NCBI RefSeq assembly: GCF_013410565.1
Contig: NZ_JACCFO010000001.1
Coordinates: 1,860,001 to 1,924,000, forward strand
Direction: 5' to 3'
Source: Streptomonospora nanhaiensis
Lineage (GTDB): Bacteria; Actinomycetota; Actinomycetes; Streptosporangiales; Streptosporangiaceae
DNA: 64,000 nt
Shown: one piece after another, positions 9,638 through 17,132 of the stretch
Layout of the letters: each line of letters begins with the position of its first letter
Numbering within the stretch: the first letter of the stretch is position 1
Program-made: the position numbers and the translations under genes
Notes under the pieces: generated by a model
Databases searched by the model: none
What the model saw: only the letters and a program-made list of their open reading frames with translations
Told to the model about the DNA's origin: nothing

Positions 9638-10690
9638 GTGACAACACCCGACCAGCAGCCCGCCCGTCCCGGACCCGGCGGCGCGCCCGCCACCGCGTCC
9701 GCCCGCCCGGCCGGCGCCGTTTCGCCGGAGGCCGTGCGCACCGTCGCCTGCGTGGGGGCGGGCGTGATCGGCGGCGGCTGGGTGGCGCACTTCCTGGCGC
9801 GCGGCTACCGGGTCACCGCCTGGGACCCGGCGCCTGACGCCGAGCGCCGGCTGCGCGACCTGGTGGACTCCGCCTGGCCGGCGCTGACGCGCCTGGGCCT
9901 GGCCGAGGGCGCCTCGGTGGCCAACCTGACCGTGGCGCCCACGCTGGCCGAGGCGGTGGCCGGAGCGGACTTCGTGCAGGAGAGCGCGCCGGAGCGGCTG
10001 GAGCTGAAGGTGGAGCTGCTCGCCGAGATCGACGCGGCGGCGCCCGAGCACGTCGTCATCGGGTCCTCGACCTCGGGCTACTCCATGACCGAGATGCAGG
10101 TGCGGGCGGCGCGGCCGGGGCGGCTCGTGGTGGGCCATCCGTTCAACCCGCCCTACCTGGTACCGCTGGTGGAGGTGGTCGGCGGCACGGCCACGGACGC
10201 GTGGGCGGTGGAGTGGGCGTCGGAGTTCTACCGTGCGGCGGGAAAGTCGGTCATCACCATGGACCGGGAGCTGCCGGGGTTCATCGGCAACCGCATCCAG
10301 GAGGCCGCCTGGCGGGAGGCGCTGCACATGGTGGCCAACGGCGAGGCCACGGTGGAGCAGATCGATCTGGCCATGACGGCGGGGCCGGGGCTGCGGTGGG
10401 CGTTCTTCGGCCCGTGCCTAACCTTCCACCTGGCCGGGGGCGAGGGCGGGATGGCGCACATGCTCGACCACTTCGGCCCGTCGCTGAAGTCGCCGTGGAC
10501 CCGCCTGGAGTCGCCGGAGCTGACGCCCGCGCTGCGCGACGCGATGGTCCGCGAGACCGACGAGGTGGCGGCCGGGCGCAGCAACGCCGAACTGATCGCC
10601 CAGCGCGACCGCCGGCTGATCGCGGTCATGCGCGCCCTGGCGGAGGTGGAGGCCGAGGAGGCGCGAGAGGCGCAGGAGGCGCGGGCGTGA
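9638..10690 (+). CDS. lcdH: L-carnitine dehydrogenase (3-hydroxyacyl-CoA dehydrogenase family)
   Basis: 350 residues. An NAD-binding Rossmann motif VGAGVIGGGWVAHF lies after a 30-residue Ala/Pro-rich leader, followed by SSTSGYSMTEMQ, GHPFNPPYLVPLVEVV and GNRIQEAAWREALHMV, all typical of 3-hydroxyacyl-CoA dehydrogenase-like proteins. Carnitine dehydrogenases belong to this family and oxidise L-carnitine to 3-dehydrocarnitine. The assignment relies on the BKACE gene before it and the thioesterase after it; in some rhizobial enzymes the thioesterase is fused to this protein. The start GTG 9638 follows GGAGGGG, and the stop overlaps the next gene (GTGA). Confidence 0.8.
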   Translation: MTTPDQQPARPGPGGAPATASARPAGAVSPEAVRTVACVGAGVIGGGWVAHFLARGYRVTAWDPAPDAERRLRDLVDSAWPALTRLGLAEGASVANLTVAPTLAEAVAGADFVQESAPERLELKVELLAEIDAAAPEHVVIGSSTSGYSMTEMQVRAARPGRLVVGHPFNPPYLVPLVEVVGGTATDAWAVEWASEFYRAAGKSVITMDRELPGFIGNRIQEAAWREALHMVANGEATVEQIDLAMTAGPGLRWAFFGPCLTFHLAGGEGGMAHMLDHFGPSLKSPWTRLESPELTPALRDAMVRETDEVAAGRSNAELIAQRDRRLIAVMRALAEVEAEEAREAQEARA

Positions 10691-11148
10691 CGGCGGAACC
10701 GGGGACCGGGGCCGGGGCCGTGCTGTTCCGCCAGCCCGTCCGCCCCGAGTGGATCGACTACAACGGCCACCTCAGCGAGGCGTACTACGTCCTGGTGTTC
10801 GGCTTCGCCACCGACGCGCTGATGGAGCGGGTGGGGCTGGGCCCCGCCTACCGCGAGGCCACCGGCCGGTCGCTCTACACGGTCGAGGCGCACGTCCGCT
10901 ACCTGCGGGAGGTCGGCGCCGGCACCGAGGTCGAGGTCCGCACCCGCGTCCTCTCGGTGGGCGCGAAGAAGGTCCGGTTCTGCCACGAGATGCTCCTGGA
11001 GGGCGACCTGCGCGCCACCGAGGAGCTGATGGCCCTCCACGTCGACCAGGCCGCGGGTTCGGCCGTGCCGTTCCCGCCCGAGGTCGCCGATCGCCTGTCC
11101 GCACTGGTCGAGCCCGCTCCCGACTACGCGGGCCGGTCGATCGGCTAG
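10687..11148 (+). CDS. Hotdog thioesterase, probable betainyl-CoA thioesterase
   Basis: 153-residue 4-hydroxybenzoyl-CoA thioesterase-like hotdog protein. RPEWIDYNGHLSEAYY carries the conserved Asp-x-Asn-x-His region, and SLYTVEAHVRYLREV forms the second family strand. It overlaps lcdH by four bases. In the carnitine route, BKACE would release betainyl-CoA, and a thioesterase of this type would hydrolyse it to glycine betaine, a compatible solute or carbon and nitrogen source. Fold assignment is firm; substrate is by context. It ends the operon, with a repeat-rich gap downstream. Confidence 0.78.
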   Translation: MTAEPGTGAGAVLFRQPVRPEWIDYNGHLSEAYYVLVFGFATDALMERVGLGPAYREATGRSLYTVEAHVRYLREVGAGTEVEVRTRVLSVGAKKVRFCHEMLLEGDLRATEELMALHVDQAAGSAVPFPPEVADRLSALVEPAPDYAGRSIG

Positions 11149-11300
11149 CCCGCCGTGCGCCGACACGGCCCCGCGCCGGAGTGCCGCAACCGTGGCCGCC
11201 GCGCCCCCGTGTCGGCGCACCGGGCCCGAGCAGGGCCCCAGGGCGGCGGAAGCCGCGCGGGGCGACCAGCGTCGCCCCTCGTCGGGCTGAGGCCGCGACG

Positions 11301-11575
11301 GGGCGCCAAAGGCAGCGGGAGCCCGGGGCAAGCGGAGACCGGGACCGTAGCGGATGGTCGCGGTTGCGACGAGGCACCGAGGACAGCGCATGGCGGGGCA
11401 GAGCGGCCACCGCACCCTGCCCTCAGCCCAAGGCCGCAACGAGGGCGCCAAAGGCAGCGCGAGCCTGCGCCGGGCGATCACCGGCTCGGCCTTCGTCCGG
11501 CTACGGCCCCCGAAGGGAGCACCGAAGGCAGCAGGGGGTGCGGGCAGGCGGAAATCGGTGTCGGCGGCGAGGGCC
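11301..11575 (+). repeat. Degenerate GGCGCCAAAGGCAGCGGGAG repeat units
   Basis: Three related units occur: GGCGCCAAAGGCAGCGGGAG near 11302, GGCGCCAAAGGCAGCGCGAG near 11444, and GCACCGAAGGCAGCAGGGG near 11519, each preceded by a related GGCCGC-rich stretch. The third unit continues into GGTGTCGGCGGCG (11557-11569). The same two blocks appear in inverted orientation at 21518-21571, beside the second copy of the larger element. The units are diverged and not in strict tandem (142 and about 74 bp apart). Confidence 0.7.
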
Positions 11576-11660
11576 GCCGTTGCGACACTCGGGCCGGGCA
11601 CCACTGCTGCGGGCTGGGTGGCCGCGTGTTAGCCGATCCGCGCGCCGCGCGCTGCCGACT

Positions 11661-11914
11661 GGCGAGAATCCGCAGATCGTCTGCCTAACCGGCAGCCGTT
11701 TGCCCCTTATGTCCGCTTCGGGGTTGCACATGGGCCGACCAACAGCACCCACAACGCCTCGTTGTCCACCATGTGAGACGCCAGTCCGACTCGCAAGGCC
11801 ATTCTGAGGCAAACGCCCGTTTTCAAGAACGACGATCTGCGGGTTTCGACCGGACGGGCGGCCGTGGATGCGGGATCGTCGCCTCCGCAGCTCATCCATC
11901 TCATATGGCGAGAC
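11661..11914 (-). repeat. Dispersed repeat element, copy A (GACGATCT hairpin family)
   Basis: Read on the minus strand this stretch matches 21248-21440. Shared blocks in order are GTCTCgCCATATGAG, GACGATCc, a 34-base spacer with CGCATCC and CGGCCG, AGATCGTC, gaAAACGGGC, GGACATAAG, CAAACGG, GACGATCTGC and GATTCTCGC. The GACGATCY/AGATCGTC pair can form a hairpin with the same 34-base spacing in both copies. Copy A carries about 60 bp more than copy B between the second and third GACGATCT-type sites. No terminal inverted repeats or transposase are seen. A short minus-strand frame (MDELRRRRSRIHGRP and on) is partly conserved in copy B. Confidence 0.85.
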
Positions 11915-12199
11915 AACCAAGGCGCGCGCGGCCGTTGTTGCCGCAGCTCACGGGTCGCGCCATCTGCCGGCCAGGACGGCCGCGGACCGAATCCGAGCGC
12001 CGGTCAGCGCGCCCCCCGTTCCCCACCAGCACCGGGCGGCCGGATGCGGACATCTTCGGCCCCGGGCGCTGACGTGGGGGTGCGCGCCAAAACGATCACG
12101 GAGCGGGGCGAATCCGTAACCCTCGCGAGGCGACAGGCATAGACTCCGAGGTTATCGACGACCTGCCTGCTTCAACCCCCCGAAGAGGACAGCGACGCC

Positions 12200-13102
12200 A
12201 TGCCTGCTTCCGACCCCTACGCTCAGCGTGCCGGCGCGTTCATGAAGAACGCCAGTCGGCAGTACAGCCCCCGCCAGCCCACCATCGACACCACCAAGCC
12301 GAGCATCGCGCGGGTGTACTCCTACTACCTGGGCGGCAAGGACCACTTCCCGGTCGACCGCGAGATGGCCAACTACGCCGAGGACGTCGTTCCCGGCGTC
12401 ACCGAACTCGCCCTGGGCAACCGCGCCTTCGTCCAGCGCGCCACACGCTACCTGGCGGCCGAGCGCGGCATGCGCCAGTTCCTGGACATCGGCTCGGGCC
12501 TGCCCACCGACGGCAACGTCCACGAGATCGCCCACGAGTCCATCCGCGACGCCCGCGTGGTCTACATCGACAAGGACCCGATCGTGCAGGCCCACGCGCG
12601 GGCGCTGCTCACCGACAACGCCACCACCACCGTCCTCGCCGAGGACCTCACCGAGCCCGAGAAGATCCTCAAGGAGGCCGAGCGCACCGGCCTGATCGAC
12701 CTCGGCAAGCCGGTCGCCCTCATGCTCGGCGGGATCCTGCACCACATCGAGGACCACCAGGACCCCGGCGGGCTCACCCGGCGCCTGTGCGCGGCGCTGT
12801 GTCCGGGCTCGTGTCTTGTCATCAGCCACTTCTGCCGCCCCGACGACGCGGAGTTCCCCGAGGACGCCGACCACGCCCGCCGCCTGGAGGTGGCGTTCAT
12901 GGCCAAGCTGAAGGCGGGCCGCTGGCGCGGAACCGAGGTGATCCGCGCCTACTTCGGCGACTGGCCGCTGGTGGAGCCCGGGCTGGTCCCGCTCAACAAC
13001 TGGCGCCCGCTGCCGCCCAGCGCCAAGGTTCCCGGCTCCTACCTCATGCCGGCCCGTAACATGCGGCTCATCATCGGCGGAGTCGCCGTCAAGCCCCTGT
13101 AG
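12200..13102 (+). CDS. SAM-dependent methyltransferase (DUF574 / Methyltransf_19 type)
   Basis: 300 residues. The N-terminal PSIARVYSYYLGGKDHFPVDR pattern is diagnostic of the actinobacterial DUF574 family. FLDIGSGLPTDGNVHE (residues 94-109) is the SAM-binding motif I, VVYIDKDPIV is the acidic motif II, and LGGILHHIED is motif III. The ATG is preceded by GAAGAGGA. The biological substrate of this very abundant family is unknown in most cases. It stands alone, with repeats upstream and a convergent Nudix gene downstream. Confidence 0.9.
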   Translation: MPASDPYAQRAGAFMKNASRQYSPRQPTIDTTKPSIARVYSYYLGGKDHFPVDREMANYAEDVVPGVTELALGNRAFVQRATRYLAAERGMRQFLDIGSGLPTDGNVHEIAHESIRDARVVYIDKDPIVQAHARALLTDNATTTVLAEDLTEPEKILKEAERTGLIDLGKPVALMLGGILHHIEDHQDPGGLTRRLCAALCPGSCLVISHFCRPDDAEFPEDADHARRLEVAFMAKLKAGRWRGTEVIRAYFGDWPLVEPGLVPLNNWRPLPPSAKVPGSYLMPARNMRLIIGGVAVKPL

Positions 13103-13293
13103 GCACGGGGGAGGCGGAGTCCCGGTCACCCCGCGGCCGGTACCGCCCCCCGGAACCATCCCCGAATGCGGCCGGCCCCCGACCCCCTCTCCCGGATGCC
13201 GATCCGGGTCCCGGCCTCTCACCGCCCCTGCTCGTGCACCCGCTCCCCACCCCGCCTCCGGCTCCTCCCCCTGTTCGCGGCCCCTCTCCCGGC

Positions 13294-13758
13294 TCAGCCG
13301 CGCACCGCCTCCACCAGCCGGTCGAGGAACGGCACCTGCCCCTTCACCAGCTTCACCCGCGCCGCCTCCAGCCCGAACCACTCCGCCCGGTCGACCTCGG
13401 GGAACTCCGCCGTCCGCCCCGAGCGGGGCGGCCACTCCAGGGTGAAGGTGTTGCTGGAGATGTCGGCGGCGTCGAAGTCGGCCGCCAGGGCGAAGCAGGT
13501 GACGACCTTGCCCGACTGCCGCACGTGCCCGAGGTCGACCACCTCGCCCTCGGGCGCGGGCCGGCCCATCTCCTCGGCGAACTCCCGGTAGGCCGCCGTC
13601 AGGGGTGCCTCGCCCTCGGCGTACTCCCCCTTGGGCACCGACCACGCCCGCTCGTCCTTCTTCGCCCAGAAGGGCCCGCCCATGTGGGCGAGCAGGACCT
13701 CCAGCCCGTCCTCGCCCCCGCCCCGGTGGAGCAGCAGCCCCGCGCTCAGCCTCGTCAT
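13294..13758 (-). CDS. Nudix hydrolase
   Basis: 154 residues with a complete Nudix box at about 44-66: Gly44, Glu50, then REFAEEMG, fitting GX5EX7REUXEEXGU. The N-terminal SAGLLLHRGG and GGPFWAKKDERAWSVPKGEY resemble the small actinobacterial Nudix proteins that act on (di)nucleotide or NUDT2-like substrates. The exact substrate cannot be told from sequence. The gene is divergent from the metallo-hydrolase gene, with a 204-bp shared upstream region. Confidence 0.92.
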   Translation of the reverse strand: MTRLSAGLLLHRGGGEDGLEVLLAHMGGPFWAKKDERAWSVPKGEYAEGEAPLTAAYREFAEEMGRPAPEGEVVDLGHVRQSGKVVTCFALAADFDAADISSNTFTLEWPPRSGRTAEFPEVDRAEWFGLEAARVKLVKGQVPFLDRLVEAVRG

Positions 13759-13962
13759 GGCGCCAGCATGCCATCCCGCACCGGCGGAGCGCCGACGGTC
13801 GGGCCGACCGACCAGCGCTGATACCCGACCCGGCGGTTAGCGGCCACTTCCGTATTGGACAGGCATGAACCGCTCTGGTGTGCTGAGCGGCGTCGACGTT
13901 CACCCGAGGGCGCCATCGGGCCTTTCCCGTCCTGTCCGCGCACCTGAAAGCAGGTAACGCCC

Positions 13963-15039
13963 ATGTCCGCCGACCCCTCCGGCCGCCCCTTCCGCTCCCA
14001 CTCCCGCGCCTCCGCCTCCGATCCTTCCGCCGCGACCTCCCGCCGCTCGCTGCTGGTCGCCGCCGCCCTGCTGCCCGTGGCGGTGGGCGCCGTGGGGGCC
14101 GCGACCGGCGGCCGCGCCGCCGCGACCACCACGCAGGCCACCGCGTCCGGCGACGCCCAGCGCCACTACGACCGCGCGGCCCGCCTGGCCGGCGACGACC
14201 CGGTCTCGCTGGCCCTCATCAAGGCGCTGTCGCCCGACGCCGTGTTCCCGCCGGGGCAGGCGCCCGCGCCGATCCGGGTGTTCGACAACGTCGCGATGGT
14301 CAACACCAAGATGGTCTCGGCCGCGGCTATCACCACGTCGGCGGGGGTCGTGCTCCTCGACGCGCTCAGCTCGCCGGAGGAGGCCGAGCAGGTCCTCCTG
14401 CCGGGCCTGCGCGCGGTGGGCGTGGACCCGGAGAGGATCACGCACGTGGTCGTCACCCAGGCCCACTACGACCACTTCGGCGGCGCCCAGTACCTGGCCG
14501 ACCGGTACGGCGCGCGGGTCATGATGTCCCCGGCCGACTGGGACTTCATCGCCGCCGACGCCCCGCCCAACGCCCCGGTCCGCGACCTGGAGATCCACGA
14601 CGGCCAGCGGCTGACGGTGGGAGACACCACGATCACCCTCCACCACACCCCCGGGCACACGCCGGGAACGGTCTCCCCGGTCTTCCCGGCGCTGTGGAGG
14701 GGCACCCGCCACACCACGATGCTGTGGGGCGGCACCAACCCGCCGTCCGCGACCGCGGACAAGCGGATCTACCTGTCGTCGGTGCGCTCCTTCGCCGCGC
14801 GGATGCGCGCGGCGGGCGTGGTCGCCGAACTGAACAACCACCCCGGCGCGGACTACGGCGTGGCCCGCATGGAGCAGCTCCGCGCCGACGCGTCGGAGAA
14901 CCCGTTCATCATCGGCGGCACCCGGACCCGCCGCTTCATGGAGGTCATGGAGTCCATGATCCGCGGCCGGATCGCCACCGACGAGGAATCCCCCACGACC
15001 GCCGCCCCGGCCGCCCACACCACCCGGACGTGCTGCTGA
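13963..15039 (+). CDS. Tat-exported metallo-beta-lactamase-fold hydrolase with QxHxDH motif
   Basis: 358 residues. The N terminus has SRRSLLVAAALLPVAVG (about 26-42), a Tat signal, so the protein is likely folded with metal in the cytoplasm and exported. The MBL motif reads TQAHYDHFGG: Gln166, His168, Asp170, His171, with His232 in HHTPGHTPGT and His293 in NNHPGADYG. The overall layout resembles subclass B3 enzymes, and Gln in the first ligand place recalls GOB-type B3 lactamases. Whether it hydrolyses beta-lactams or another substrate is open. ATG 13963 is preceded by AGCAGGT, a weak ribosome site. Confidence 0.88.
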   Translation: MSADPSGRPFRSHSRASASDPSAATSRRSLLVAAALLPVAVGAVGAATGGRAAATTTQATASGDAQRHYDRAARLAGDDPVSLALIKALSPDAVFPPGQAPAPIRVFDNVAMVNTKMVSAAAITTSAGVVLLDALSSPEEAEQVLLPGLRAVGVDPERITHVVVTQAHYDHFGGAQYLADRYGARVMMSPADWDFIAADAPPNAPVRDLEIHDGQRLTVGDTTITLHHTPGHTPGTVSPVFPALWRGTRHTTMLWGGTNPPSATADKRIYLSSVRSFAARMRAAGVVAELNNHPGADYGVARMEQLRADASENPFIIGGTRTRRFMEVMESMIRGRIATDEESPTTAAPAAHTTRTCC

Positions 15040-15060
15040 CCCGCGCCGGTCACCGCCAAA

Positions 15061-15083
15061 GCCCCGCCCCGAAGGGGCGGGGC
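15061..15083. terminator. Hairpin terminator between convergent genes
   Basis: A perfect 10-bp stem GCCCCGCCCC / GGGGCGGGGC with a GAA loop lies 21 bp after the metallo-hydrolase stop and 25 bp beyond the stop of the convergent XRE gene. It lacks a T-run, as is common in high-GC actinobacteria, and could stop transcription in both directions. Confidence 0.7.
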
Positions 15084-15108
15084 CGCCGGAGTCGTTCCGG
15101 TGGGAGGG

Positions 15109-15675
15109 TCACTCCGCCGCTTCCCCGGTGAGCTGTTCGGCGGAGACCTGGCCTCGCAGCGTCTCCACCGCTCGGGCAGGGGTGATCGCACGTGCCCCCA
15201 GTGCCGCCACCACGGCGGAGGAGTAGCGGGGCGGGACCAGCACCGACGACAGGTCCGGCTGCGGCTTCCATCCGACCGCGTCCCGGAACTCCGCGTCGGT
15301 GGGCGTGCGGGCGCGGAGCCGGCGCACCTCGTCGCCCGGAGCGGACACCGCCCGCAGCCACTCCGACAGGCGGACCTCGGTCGCGTAGGCGCTGCGCGCG
15401 GCCCCGCTGTCGCCGACCTCCTCGCTGCCGGCGATGGCCGCCCGACGGGAGACCACCTCGGGAAGCGGATTGGGGAAGTGCGACACCGGCACCCCCACGG
15501 CACGCGCGATGCGGGTCAGCTCCACCGCGTCGATGCGGCGGTCACCGCTCTCCAGCTTGGAGACCATGCTGCGCTCCAGGCCCACGGCGTCCGCCAGAGC
15601 CTGCTGGGACAGCCCCGCGGCGGCTCTGCTCGCACGCACGCGCTCCCCGATGCGCTCCCAACTCAGGTCCTCCAT
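15109..15675 (-). CDS. XRE-family transcriptional regulator
   Basis: 188 residues from ATG 15675. The N terminus carries an HTH (IGERVRASRAAAGLSQQALA, then VGLERSMVSKLESGDRRID). The C-terminal half (PLPEVVSRRAAI and RAVETLRGQVSAEQL) resembles regulators usually followed by an ImmA/IrrE-type peptidase gene. No such gene follows here, as the convergent metallo-hydrolase is next, so it looks orphaned. A palindrome abuts the start codon, and no good ribosome site is seen, so the transcript may be leaderless. A longer start at 15744 is possible but has no family similarity. Confidence 0.82.
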   Translation of the reverse strand: MEDLSWERIGERVRASRAAAGLSQQALADAVGLERSMVSKLESGDRRIDAVELTRIARAVGVPVSHFPNPLPEVVSRRAAIAGSEEVGDSGAARSAYATEVRLSEWLRAVSAPGDEVRRLRARTPTDAEFRDAVGWKPQPDLSSVLVPPRYSSAVVAALGARAITPARAVETLRGQVSAEQLTGEAAE

Positions 15676-15676
15676 A

Positions 15677-15743
15677 TGTGCGATGACCGCACAATCGCCG
15701 ACGGAATACCGGGAAGCCGGGAACCCGCACATGGGCGCGCACA
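15677..15743 (-). promoter_or_regulatory. TGTGCG palindrome and half-sites upstream of the XRE gene
   Basis: On the plus strand TGTGCG-ATGAC-CGCACA (15677-15693) is a perfect 6-bp-arm palindrome that directly abuts the start codon. Two further CGCACA half-sites lie at 15726-15731 and 15738-15743, 12 bp apart. The arrangement suggests cooperative autoregulator binding over the promoter. Binding is inferred only from symmetry and position. Confidence 0.5.
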
Positions 15744-15787
15744 TGCGGACCGGGGTAAACCGCTGAGAAACCTGCGAAAAACAAAAG

Positions 15788-15810
15788 AAGTCCGCCGATA
15801 AGGCGGACTT
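15788..15810 (-). terminator. Rho-independent terminator of tRNA-Asn
   Basis: Read on the minus strand, the 9-bp stem AAGTCCGCC / GGCGGACTT with a five-base loop is followed by CTTTTGTTTTT, a classical T-rich tail. It begins 10 bp after the tRNA 3' end and so ends the tRNA transcript before the XRE gene. Confidence 0.88.
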
Positions 15811-15819
15811 CCGCTTGTG

Positions 15820-15892
15820 CTCCCGCGACTGGACTCGAACCAGTAACCTGCCGGTTAACAGCCGGCTGCTCTGCCAATTGAGCTACGCGGGA
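15820..15892 (-). tRNA. tRNA-Asn (GTT)
   Basis: On the minus strand the 73-base sequence starts TCCCGCGTAGCTCAATTGG. It has a paired acceptor stem TCCCGCG/CGCGGGA, a D arm with TTGGCAGAGC, the anticodon loop CTGTTAA with GTT at 15857-15859, and a T arm with GGTTCGAGTCC. Discriminator base is G, and CCA is not encoded. Anticodon GTT reads Asn codons AAC/AAT. It is a single tRNA gene with its own terminator. Confidence 0.96.
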
Positions 15893-16042
15893 TGGTTGCT
15901 CGGCGCCTCGGGGATCGGGGGTCCGTTGCCCCCGTGGCGACAGGAAATAGACTAGCGCATGCCCGGACGTGCTCGTGACAGGTTTTTCCGCTGGCACGGG
16001 GTAACGTCGCTGACGGCAGCACCGTCGACCGGAGAGGCAGCT

Positions 16043-16399
16043 ATGCGTTACCGGATCACGTTCGTCGCCGGACTCGCCGTGGGGTACGTCCTCGGGGCCA
16101 AGGCCGGCAAGGCCCGTTACGAGCAGATCGTGCGCCTCGCGCGCAGTGTGGTCGACAGTCCCGCGGTGCAGGAGACCGCCGGAGTGGTGGGCGCCCAGGT
16201 CGCGGGGGCCGGAAAGGCCGCCTACCACCGCATCAGCGAACGGCTGCCGGTCACGTCGCTGAAGGACTTCCTGGCCCGGCCCACCGAGGACGAGGCCGAC
16301 GAACTCGACCCCACCGTGGTCGAGGGCATGCCCACCAGCGGGTCGAGCGACAGCAAGCTCAACGGCGCCGGGCCCGACGTCCCCGGGAAGGGCCGCTGA
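16043..16399 (+). CDS. Small YtxH-like protein
   Basis: 118 residues from ATG 16043, preceded by GGAGAGG. The N terminus RYRITFVAGLAVGYVLGAKA is a short glycine-rich membrane segment followed by GKARYEQI, the pattern of YtxH-like actinobacterial proteins. The remainder is charged and probably cytoplasmic, ending in a flexible Ser/Gly tail. Function is unknown. It lies 5 bp before the next gene, so the two form a small operon. An upstream in-frame extension to 15959 has no ribosome site. Confidence 0.8.
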   Translation: MRYRITFVAGLAVGYVLGAKAGKARYEQIVRLARSVVDSPAVQETAGVVGAQVAGAGKAAYHRISERLPVTSLKDFLARPTEDEADELDPTVVEGMPTSGSSDSKLNGAGPDVPGKGR

Positions 16400-16404
16400 C
16401 ACCC

Positions 16405-16950
16405 ATGCGCCTCCCCGGCCGCGCCGCGCTGCCCGCCGAGGTCCGCGCCCGGGTGCGGCTGGCACGCGGCGAACGCGTGCTCGCCCACACCGGCGCGGCC
16501 GAGGGCACCCTGGTGGCCACCGACCGCGCGCTGCACCTGCCCGACGGCCGCGCCGTGCCCTGGGAGCACGTCGACCGCGCCCGGTGGACCGAGGACGCGT
16601 TCGCGTTCGTCGAGGAGGGCCGGGGCGAGCACCGGTTCGCGGTCGCCGACCCCGGACGGCTCGCGGAGGTCGTCTACGAGCGGGTGACCGCGACCATCCT
16701 CGTCAGCCGCCACGTGCCGCTGGGCGCCGCCGCCGACGACACCGGCACGGGTGCCGACCCCGACCCCGGCGCCGGCTCCGCGCCGGCCACCGCCGGGCGC
16801 GGCTTCCGGCTGGTGGCGCGGCGGCCGCCGGGCGGCTCGGACGTCACCTGGCAGGTGCACATGGACGAGGGCGTGGACCCCCAGGACCCGCGCGTCGCGG
16901 CCCGGGTCGCCCCCGCGCTGGCGGCGCTGCGGGATCAGATGGGCGTGTAG
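16405..16950 (+). CDS. Conserved actinobacterial PH-like hypothetical protein
   Basis: 181 residues. The segment ERVLAHTGAAEGTLVATDRAL followed by LPDGRAVPWEHVDRARW has the strand pattern of bacterial PH-like (GRAM-type) domains. The middle holds an Asp/Gly/Ala-rich linker (about 110-135), and the end is VARVAPALAALRDQMGV. No catalytic motif or signal peptide is visible. Its closeness to the YtxH-like gene suggests a shared envelope-related role, which is only inference. Confidence 0.75.
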   Translation: MRLPGRAALPAEVRARVRLARGERVLAHTGAAEGTLVATDRALHLPDGRAVPWEHVDRARWTEDAFAFVEEGRGEHRFAVADPGRLAEVVYERVTATILVSRHVPLGAAADDTGTGADPDPGAGSAPATAGRGFRLVARRPPGGSDVTWQVHMDEGVDPQDPRVAARVAPALAALRDQMGV

Positions 16951-17132
16951 CCCTCCGCCGCCGCGCCGCGGTCGCACGGTCGGGCGGTCGGGCGGCCGCC
17001 TCCGGAACGCGCGGCCACGGACTGCAGCGGCGCGCGGGAGGGCGCCCCGGCGGCGCCCTCACCGCGTACGCCGAACGCACCGTTCCCGTGCGCCCTCCCT
17101 CACCGCGCCACGCCGCGCTGCCGACCTCTCCT

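Larger units (their letters stand above)
11149..12199. other. Gene-poor 1-kb interval carrying dispersed repeats
   Basis: No convincing gene is seen between the thioesterase and the methyltransferase gene. Open frames here are low-complexity Arg/Ala/Gly translations without family features. The interval contains degenerate repeats around 11301-11575 and the long repeat copy at 11661-11914 (listed separately). From about 12100, GCATAGACT and a GAAGAGGA ribosome site lead into the next gene. The middle part (11640-11930) has visibly lower GC than its flanks. Confidence 0.7.

Noticed and set aside
11661..11914. Insertion sequence
   Set aside because: No transposase frame, terminal inverted repeats or target duplications; similarity is limited to short blocks over about 400 bp.
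15542..16465. 307-codon minus-strand frame across tRNA-Asn
   Set aside because: It runs through the tRNA gene and the YtxH-like gene and has no family features.
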